DNA of 9,556 nt from Candidatus Uhrbacteria bacterium (GTDB taxonomy: Bacteria > Patescibacteriota > Patescibacteriia > UBA9934), in NCBI GenBank assembly GCA_030688135.1, contig JAUYIW010000017.1, positions 1-9,556 on the forward strand. The letters run 5' to 3'. A program made the translations under genes and the position numbers. Below the pieces are notes generated by a model. It was not told the DNA's origin. It made no database searches and saw nothing but the letters and a program-made list of their open reading frames with translations. Of this stretch, positions 4,505 through 9,556 are shown one piece after another. Within the stretch, counting starts at the first letter, position 1. Each line of letters opens with the position of its first letter.

Positions 4505-7357
4505 TTAGCTCTTGCCGTGGCAATGTTTATACTTTTTCGGAGTTCCATCTTCCTTTGTCGCTCCGCACGGGCATGCGTCATTGCGACCTGCCTTTGTAAC
4601 GTCGGACCGTACGGTTTGGGTGTCCTCTGCCGACCCCGCCCCTGCGCCAGATCCTGACGGGCTAGGAGACCCATCCCCTATTGCTACGGCGGTTTGCTTT
4701 CCCATTGTCTTTTGTGCTCCGGCAAATTGCAAACGCGCACGCTGAATAATCGATGGCGCAAGTTGAATTACTTTTTGGGTAGATAAAGCCTGTTCGTAAA
4801 TTTTAACTATATTGTAAACAACTTCACGCTCAATGTTCTGATTTAACGTATTGTACAAATCATAACTCTCACGCTTGTATTCAACCAACGGATCGCGCTG
4901 ACCATATCCTCTAAGTCCTACACTTCTACGCAAAAACTTCATTTCATCCAAATGCTGAACCCACAAATTATCTATTGCGCGTAACAGAACTGTGCGTTCC
5001 ATTTTTGCAAGCAATTCTTTTTCGGTAACCGCTTTTTCAACTTCGGCAAACTTTGCATTTACAGCATCCATTGTAGCCTCAATCACAGCAGTCCTCTGGC
5101 CGGCTAACAATTCCTTGTCCTTTGAAACCTCAGCGAATTCTTTTCTAATTTTTCCTTCAAGATCAGCGTCCACTGGCAAAATTGTGCGTATAACTTCGAC
5201 TATCTCGCCCGGATCCCAGTCTGTTTCATTTTCAGACTGTCGCTTAGCGTCTTTGTTCTCTTTAAATGCGTCAGGCACATCTGTAGCTAACAAATCACCG
5301 GTATGAAAGAATACAACGCGCTCTACTTCATTTTCAATCATCTCTAAAATATGTGCCCTTGCGTCAAAATCATCATCTACCAAAATTGCACGTCGCCTTT
5401 CGTAAATTGTAGTTCGATGCTTATTCAACACGTCATCGTACTCAAGCACGTGCTTTCTAGCATCAAAATGTCTACCCTCAACTCGCGACTGCGCCTTTTC
5501 CAATGACTTTGAAATCATCTTACTTTCAATTGGGGTCGTTTCATCAATTTTAAATGTTTCCATCATTGCTTTGACTCGGTCTGAACCGAAAATTCGCATT
5601 AAATCATCTTCCAGTGAAACATAAAATTGAGTTGTACCAGGGTCGCCTTGTCGACCGGCTCTACCACGTAGCTGATTGTCTATTCTACGCGACTCATGAC
5701 GCTCGGTTCCTAAAACATGCAAACCTCCAAAGTCCTTAACATCCCTTTGTTCTTGTTCTGTTGATGGATTTCCGCCTAGCACAATATCAACTCCTCTACC
5801 TGCCATGTTGGTAGCAACAGTTACAGAACCCTTTTCTCCGGCCTGAGCGATAATTTGCGCTTCACCTTCGTGATTCTTAGCGTTCAAAACTGAATGTTTA
5901 ATTCCTGCCTTGGTTAAAAATTCGCTTAGCTGTTCGTTCTTTTCAATAGAAACGGTACCAACCAAAACCGGCTGGCCCTTTTCTTGCAAAGCTTTCACAT
6001 CTTGAACAATAGAAAGCCACTTACCTCTTTCGTTTTTATATATTCGATCCGGCTTGTCAAAACGCGCTATTGGCATATTGGTAGGAACTTCCACCACTTC
6101 GAGTCCATAAATCTGTCCAAACTCCTCAGCCTCTGTAACCGCAGTACCGGTCATTCCGGAAAGTTTGTTGTACATTCGAAAAAGGTTCTGAAAAGTGATT
6201 GTAGCCATTGTACGGCTTTCGCGCTTAATCTCCACGCCTTCTTTTGCTTCAATAGCCTGATGCAGTCCTTCGCTGTAGCGCCTGCCCTCCATAATGCGCC
6301 CCGTAAACTCATCAACAATTTTTACTTCACCATCTTGAATTACATAGTCGCGATCTATTTGAAAAATAGCATGAGCCTTCAGCGCCTGCTCAGCATGATG
6401 AATAAACTCTAATCCACCGGATGTATAAAGATTGTCCACGCCAAGTAATTTTTCAATTTTTGTGACTCCTTCATCTGTAAAAGTTGCAACGCGCATTTTT
6501 TCATCAATGTTATAATCTTCATTTTCCTTAAGATCACGAACAAAGACTGCGAATTTACGATACAAATCACCCGACTCTTCTGCCGGCGCGCTAATAATTA
6601 GCGGAGTTCTAGCTTCGTCAATTAGAATTGAATCGATTTCATCAATAATTGTATAATTTAGCTCACGTTGAACAAGCATATTCTTGTCGGTTGCCATGTT
6701 GTCGCGTAAGTAGTCAAAACCAAATTCATTATTTGTGCCATATGTTACGTCTGCCGTGTAAGCCTCGTTTCTCTCCACCGGACGCAAAAAATCCATTTGC
6801 ACTTTAAACGACCCTGTAGTATCGCGTTCTTCGTCATCTTGATTATCGGCCTTAAACTCTTCATCGTATCGGTAGCCACTCTCATGCTGAATACATCCAA
6901 CAGTCAGTCCATGAAAAGCAAAAATTTGGCCCATCCAAACGGCGTCACGTTTTGCCAAGTAGTCATTCACCGTAACTACATGAACTCCCTTACCGCTAAG
7001 GGCATTCAAATAAATTGGAAGAGTGGACGTTAAAGTCTTACCTTCACCCGTTCTCATTTCGGCAATCTGTCCACGATGCAACACAAGTCCTCCCATAAGC
7101 TGTACATCGTAATGCCTTTGACCAAGGGTTCGCTTTGCAGTTTCACGCACAACCGCAAAAGCAATATGCGCAATATCGTCGAGAGTTTCACCTTTCTCTA
7201 AACGATCTTTGAATTCTTGTGTCTTAGCCTTAAGCTCGGCATCTGTTAGCTTTGATATTTCAGGCTCTAGGGCATTTATATCATCCGCTTCTTTGCGAAG
7301 ATCAGCCATTACCTTCTTGGTTGGATCGCCGAATATTAGCTTGAGTACTTTTGACAT
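4505..7357 (-). CDS. secA: Preprotein translocase ATPase SecA
   Basis: The product is 950 aa, a full-length SecA that drives Sec-dependent protein export at the SecYEG channel. Walker A is MRTGEGKT (101-108). Walker B is IIDEIDSILIDEARTPLII (237-255), with DEID where DEVD is usual. The preprotein cross-linking domain follows (about 250-390), then TMATITFQNLFRMYNKLSGM. NBD2 carries TNMAGRGVDIVLGGNP (517-531) and NQLRGRAGRQGDPG (561-574). The scaffold and wing domains follow, with the two-helix finger around 795-835. The Gly/Ser/Ala linker (895-911) leads to a C-terminal zinc motif CPCG...KKYKHCHGK. Odd points are an insertion at about 158-194 within NBD1 and eight extra residues inside the zinc motif. 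The start is the first ATG of a conserved N-terminus; only weak GAGA pairing precedes it. Confidence 0.98.
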   Translation of the reverse strand: MSKVLKLIFGDPTKKVMADLRKEADDINALEPEISKLTDAELKAKTQEFKDRLEKGETLDDIAHIAFAVVRETAKRTLGQRHYDVQLMGGLVLHRGQIAEMRTGEGKTLTSTLPIYLNALSGKGVHVVTVNDYLAKRDAVWMGQIFAFHGLTVGCIQHESGYRYDEEFKADNQDDEERDTTGSFKVQMDFLRPVERNEAYTADVTYGTNNEFGFDYLRDNMATDKNMLVQRELNYTIIDEIDSILIDEARTPLIISAPAEESGDLYRKFAVFVRDLKENEDYNIDEKMRVATFTDEGVTKIEKLLGVDNLYTSGGLEFIHHAEQALKAHAIFQIDRDYVIQDGEVKIVDEFTGRIMEGRRYSEGLHQAIEAKEGVEIKRESRTMATITFQNLFRMYNKLSGMTGTAVTEAEEFGQIYGLEVVEVPTNMPIARFDKPDRIYKNERGKWLSIVQDVKALQEKGQPVLVGTVSIEKNEQLSEFLTKAGIKHSVLNAKNHEGEAQIIAQAGEKGSVTVATNMAGRGVDIVLGGNPSTEQEQRDVKDFGGLHVLGTERHESRRIDNQLRGRAGRQGDPGTTQFYVSLEDDLMRIFGSDRVKAMMETFKIDETTPIESKMISKSLEKAQSRVEGRHFDARKHVLEYDDVLNKHRTTIYERRRAILVDDDFDARAHILEMIENEVERVVFFHTGDLLATDVPDAFKENKDAKRQSENETDWDPGEIVEVIRTILPVDADLEGKIRKEFAEVSKDKELLAGQRTAVIEATMDAVNAKFAEVEKAVTEKELLAKMERTVLLRAIDNLWVQHLDEMKFLRRSVGLRGYGQRDPLVEYKRESYDLYNTLNQNIEREVVYNIVKIYEQALSTQKVIQLAPSIIQRARLQFAGAQKTMGKQTAVAIGDGSPSPSGSGAGAGSAEDTQTVRSDVTKAGRNDACPCGATKEDGTPKKYKHCHGKS

Positions 7358-7460
7358 ATTCTATTAGTTTCTCTACAAGGTTTAATGCGCCTAGTGTGCC
7401 TTATTTTGAGGAAATGATCAAGGGCGAGAGCCGAGGATACGGGAAACCCCTACCCGCACG

Positions 7461-7490
7461 TAAACCTCTCTTTAACCTCCCCGCTTACAG
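7461..7490 (+). repeat. AACCTCT-type repeat pair, related to 530-639
   Basis: TAAACCTCTCTTTAACCTCC followed by CCGCTTACAG repeats the ACCTCT...CGCTTGTCGC pattern of the array at 530-639. It leads directly into the palindromic element at 7489. The same order of elements in reverse at the window start suggests a compound intergenic repeat. Confidence 0.4.
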
Positions 7491-7524
7491 AGAGATCCTT
7501 CGTCGGCTCTACCTCCTCAGGATG
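7489..7524 (+). repeat. Short palindromic element (AGAGATCC...CTCAGGATG type)
   Basis: AGAGATCCTTCGTCGG and CCTCCTCAGGATG frame a short middle; ATCCT (7495-7499) pairs with AGGAT (7519-7523). It is the closest relative of the element at 475-514. It lies upstream of secA in the long repeat-filled gap. No promoter of good quality for secA is visible nearby. Confidence 0.55.
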
Positions 7525-7558
7525 TCCGGCAATGCCCTCCACCTCAGCGTCGGAATAA

Positions 7559-7581
7559 CGGATCATACGCAATTTAGGTGG
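7559..7581 (-). repeat. Inverted fragment of repeat R (right end)
   Basis: The reverse complement matches the right end of R (7858-7880) at 22 of 23 positions: CCACC(T/C)AAATTGCGTATGATCCG. It is inverted relative to R2 with about 276 nt between them. CGGAATAAC occurs directly beside both copies in the same plus-strand orientation. Confidence 0.7.
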
Positions 7582-7644
7582 AAAATGCATAGAGGCCAAA
7601 GGTTAGCTCAACCGGTAGAAACGGCGAAGCTCTTGCTCTCTACC

Positions 7645-7685
7645 ATCTCGAACCCGACTTAACTTTCTGCTGTCGGGTGAGAGAT
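7645..7685 (+). repeat. Long imperfect hairpin in the left flank of R2
   Basis: ATCTC-GA-ACCCGAC (7645-7658) pairs with GTCGGGT-GA-GAGAT (7672-7685). The two helices are perfect (5 and 7 bp) and are separated by a symmetric GA/GA internal loop, which in RNA can form tandem sheared pairs. The loop is TTAACTTTCTGCT. No T tract follows, so it is not a conventional terminator. Confidence 0.6.
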
Positions 7686-7722
7686 CTTTCGAACCCCACC
7701 ATCTCGAGGAGCTTGCAATCTA

Positions 7723-7883
7723 CGACGAGAGATCTTTCGCGGTTCGCTGAGATCTCCGAAAGATTTCTCCTCGCGACCTACAGACTCGTCGAAATGGTAA
7801 CTTTCTACTTATTAAATGGATCAAACAAATTCCAACCTGGCAGATTGGACGAGTCCTCCACCCAAATTGCGTATGATCCGGAA
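7723..7883 (+). repeat. Dispersed repeat R, copy R2, with palindromic left arm
   Basis: The core 7739-7883 matches R1 and, from 7776 on, R3 (3 differences in 108). The left arm is a nested palindrome: CGACGAG (7723-7729) pairs with CTCGTCG (7785-7791). Inside it GAGAGATCTTTCG (7727-7739) pairs with CGAAAGATTTCTC (7757-7769), with one G-T. GAGAGATCTTTCG also occurs at 7679-7691. Only in this copy is the shared reading frame free of an internal stop, but no start signals are present. Confidence 0.88.
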
Positions 7884-7900
7884 TAACCCCTTCAGCATTC

Positions 7901-7930
7901 AGAGAGATCCTTCGTATACACTCAGTATGG
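7901..7930 (+). repeat. Short palindromic element, degenerate
   Basis: AGAGAGATCCTTCG followed by CTCAGTATGG is a decayed form of the elements at 475, 7489 and 9387. It lies 18 nt beyond the right end of R2. R3 is likewise followed by such an element about 32 nt away, so the two repeat types travel together. Confidence 0.45.
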
Positions 7931-7950
7931 TAGAACGTAAAATCATGCAA

Positions 7951-7979
7951 ACAAAAAGAGCGCAGTCGCCCACGCCCTT
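7951..7979 (-). terminator. Rho-independent terminator after hpf
   Basis: On the minus strand AAGGGCG pairs with CGCTCTT (7 bp, one G-U) around a 10-nt loop, and the T tract TTTTTG continues from the stem. It lies 36 nt past the hpf stop. It should separate murB-hpf transcription from secA. Confidence 0.65.
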
Positions 7980-8014
7980 GTCTACTAACTACTTTCTACT
8001 ACCTCCGCAAACAG

Positions 8015-8377
8015 CTAATATTCCTCATCCTGCTCAAAAATTTCAGTGTCCATTTTAACGCGATCAGCGTCTCGTAGCTTTTCTTTATAATCCTTCACTT
8101 GCCTTCTAAGCTCCCCAACAGCAACATCAATCGAAGCATAAAGGTCGTCTTTGGTAACCTCACTTCGAAGCATCACGCCAGGTATAGTCAAGTTCAATTC
8201 ACAACGAAACACATCTCCTTTCAGCTGACCCATTGTAGTCCTTCCAACCTCCACACGAACGTCACAAGGTTCAAACTTTTCCGTAAGTTTTGCTACATTA
8301 GATAATTTTTCATCAACGTAATCTCTTATTGGACCTGTAAGATCCATATTTGTGGCCTTGATTTCGGCTAGTCGCAT
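8015..8377 (-). CDS. hpf: Ribosome hibernation promoting factor (HPF/RaiA family)
   Basis: The product is 120 aa with the beta-alpha-beta-beta-beta-alpha fold of the S30AE family. Typical stretches are IKATNMDLTGPIRDYVDEKL (6-25), the strand pair VRVEVGRTTMG and FRCELNLTIPG, then SEVTKDDLYASIDVAVGELRRQVKDYKEKL (72-101). It binds the 30S decoding region and silences ribosomes under stress. It is the short form: the C-terminal dimerisation domain of long HPF is absent, and the tail is acidic (EIFEQDEEY). It follows murB by 39 nt on the same strand, so the two are probably cotranscribed. secA lies downstream on the same strand, an order known in other bacteria, but a terminator and 657 bp of repeats intervene. 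The start matches the family N-terminus; no clear Shine-Dalgarno is seen. Confidence 0.92.
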   Translation of the reverse strand: MRLAEIKATNMDLTGPIRDYVDEKLSNVAKLTEKFEPCDVRVEVGRTTMGQLKGDVFRCELNLTIPGVMLRSEVTKDDLYASIDVAVGELRRQVKDYKEKLRDADRVKMDTEIFEQDEEY

Positions 8378-8416
8378 ATGTTTTTGGTTAATTTGGTATT
8401 TTGATTTTAAAATTTA

Positions 8417-9379
8417 TCATTTTAAATATTGTACCTCTTCTATAAGTTGAATGCCAAACTTAGTCAATGCATCAGACTTAACAAGATCAATCAGTGCCTT
8501 TACATCGCTGGCTGTAGCATTACCATGATTTATAATAAAATTCCCGTGTTCCTCGCTTATTGACGCATCCCCAATGCGTGTTCCTTTCAGGCCAAGTTGA
8601 TCAATAATCCAGCCGGCTGAAATTCGCTTATTTTGCATCATTGATTCTGGAATTGCGATTTGCTGACGCAACTGATCAACCTGCGCATCTTGTGTAAACT
8701 CAAAGTTTTTAAAAATACATCCAGCAGAACCTGCATAAAGTGGCTGAGAACCTTTGCGTTTTTCAAGACTTTCTACAAGCTGATCTTTTAGTTCCAGAGC
8801 ATCGCCAATCTCTAATTCCAATGTTACGCTTAGCACTATGTCATTTGAGTTCTTAATTGACGACTCACGGTAGCCAAAGTGTAAATCTTCTTTTGAAAGT
8901 TCAATAATTTTCCCATCACGCAAAACTTCAACTTTTGAAATTGAATCGCGCATCTCCCCACCAAAACAACCAGCATTTCCTCGAACAGCACCGCCGATTG
9001 TTCCAGGAAGACTCACGGCCCAGGCAAAACCTGAAAGGCCTACATTTGCCGTAGCGCGTGCAAGAGCAGCTGTAATCACGCCAGCTTCTGCCCTTACTGT
9101 AGTTCCATTGATTGAAAACTCGCGCATGGCAAGCTTAACAACCAAACCGTCAAAACCAACATCTGCTCCGAGCGTGTTGCTCCCACCTCCAAGCACAAAA
9201 GTAGGCACATCAGCATCTTTGGCAATTTTTAGTGCGTGCTGTAATTCTTCGATTGTAGAAACTTCCACAAACCACTTTGCAGGCCCTCCAATTCGAAAAT
9301 TGAGATGCTTTAAAAGAGGCTCGTCAATCTTCAGTCGATCTTTAAACATCTTTTGTAGTTGTAATGTAATGTCTTGCAT
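8417..9379 (-). CDS. murB: UDP-N-acetylenolpyruvoylglucosamine reductase MurB
   Basis: The product is 320 aa. It reduces UDP-GlcNAc-enolpyruvate to UDP-MurNAc with FAD and NADPH, the second step of peptidoglycan precursor synthesis in the cytosol. FAD-binding motifs are VLGGGSN (62-68) and SLPGTIGGAVRGNAG (123-137). FGYRESS (168-174) supplies the Tyr-Arg pair. SAGCIFKN (218-225) aligns with the active-site SAGSxFKN, giving C221 where the proton-donating serine is usual. SEEHGNFIIN (275-284) carries the conserved glutamate E276. The ATG at 9379 is preceded by GGAG with a 7-nt spacer. The frame stays open up to 9487, but those 36 extra codons are repeat-derived and not MurB-like. No good promoter is evident; TATGAT in R3 is a possible -10. 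Confidence 0.95.
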   Translation of the reverse strand: MQDITLQLQKMFKDRLKIDEPLLKHLNFRIGGPAKWFVEVSTIEELQHALKIAKDADVPTFVLGGGSNTLGADVGFDGLVVKLAMREFSINGTTVRAEAGVITAALARATANVGLSGFAWAVSLPGTIGGAVRGNAGCFGGEMRDSISKVEVLRDGKIIELSKEDLHFGYRESSIKNSNDIVLSVTLELEIGDALELKDQLVESLEKRKGSQPLYAGSAGCIFKNFEFTQDAQVDQLRQQIAIPESMMQNKRISAGWIIDQLGLKGTRIGDASISEEHGNFIINHGNATASDVKALIDLVKSDALTKFGIQLIEEVQYLK

Positions 9380-9386
9380 AACAATT

Positions 9387-9416
9387 CTCCATCCTGAACG
9401 GAGTGAAGGATCTCTC
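9387..9416 (-). repeat. Short palindromic element containing the murB ribosome binding site
   Basis: On the minus strand this is GAGAGATCCTTCACTCCGTT followed by CAGGATGGAG. ATCCT (9407-9411) pairs with AGGAT (9391-9395). The GGAG at its 3' end serves as the Shine-Dalgarno of murB, so the element may influence murB translation. It belongs to the family at 475, 7489 and 7901. Confidence 0.6.
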
Positions 9417-9448
9417 GTCAGCTTCTCGACAAACTGACTAGGTACTCT

Positions 9449-9556
9449 TTCCGGATCATACGCAATTTGGGTGGAGGAGTCGTCCAATCTGCCAGGTTAG
9501 GATTTGTTTGATCCATTTAATAAGTAGAAAGTTACCATTTCGACGAGTCTGTAGGT
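9449..9556 (-). repeat. Dispersed repeat R, copy R3, inverted (truncated by window end)
   Basis: On the minus strand it aligns to 7776-7883 with 3 differences in 108 and no gaps. The window ends inside the repeat, where R2 continues into its palindromic left arm. It is placed directly upstream of murB, with a TATGAT hexamer in its tail that could act as a -10 but lacks a good -35. Confidence 0.9.

Noticed and set aside
5984..6412. 142-codon plus-strand ORF inside secA
   Set aside because: It is antisense to a fully conserved SecA coding region and encodes no recognisable protein.
7601..7619. tRNA-like D-arm string GGTTAGCTCAACCGGTAGA
   Set aside because: The D stem does not close (GCTC faces GAAA), and no matching acceptor strand, anticodon arm or T arm follows at tRNA spacing. 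At most a degenerate tRNA-derived fragment.
7677..7886. 69-codon ORF through R2
   Set aside because: The frame contains TAA in both other copies of the repeat and has no start signals; treated as repeat sequence.
682..9379. Alternative genetic code (TGA as glycine, as in some CPR lineages)
   Set aside because: TGA ends both the coiled-coil gene and murB at sensible positions, and no conserved glycine in SecA or MurB is encoded by TGA.

Overview
The window reads as bacterial chromosomal DNA using the standard code: TGA is a stop in at least two genes and tryptophan is TGG. Small compact genes, stand-alone single-domain enzymes, a divergent SecA and MurB, and many short palindromic repeats suggest a Candidate Phyla Radiation (Patescibacteria) genome. 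That assignment is an inference; there is no rRNA or other decisive marker here. Both window ends lie inside copies of the same dispersed repeat (called R below), so the window may be a whole contig whose assembly stopped in a multicopy element.

Layout. Bases 1-680 hold no protein gene. They contain repeat copy R1, a strong promoter with an extended -10, a candidate structured RNA of about 260 nt ending in a rho-independent terminator, a short palindromic element, and degenerate 20-nt tandem repeats. A minus-strand coiled-coil gene (682-1029) and a plus-strand zinc-ribbon gene (1146-1364) diverge from a shared promoter region; the latter ends in a clear terminator. Facing it is a minus-strand cluster running from 4141 down to 1423: a DUF1653 protein, a 22-codon ORF, a SAM methyltransferase, a Nudix hydrolase, a peptidase S51-like protein and a HAD phosphatase. 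The genes are tightly spaced, most gaps being 2-12 nt, and look like an operon of small-molecule enzymes. Between this cluster and secA is a second orphan plus-strand RNA candidate (about 4233-4346) with the same promoter design and a perfect 30-nt palindromic terminator.

From 4505 to the end the minus strand carries murB, hpf (raiA) and secA, in transcription order. hpf next to secA is a known bacterial neighbourhood, but here the two are separated by 657 bp of repeats and a terminator. That gap contains repeat copy R2 with nested palindromic arms, an inverted fragment of R, and more short palindromic elements. Copy R3 lies inverted just upstream of murB and supplies a spurious in-frame N-terminal extension to it.

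The housekeeping genes cover peptidoglycan precursor synthesis (MurB), ribosome hibernation (HPF) and protein export (SecA). The most novel material is non-coding: two orphan RNA candidates and the R repeat family, whose three copies show one covarying base pair in a putative hairpin.
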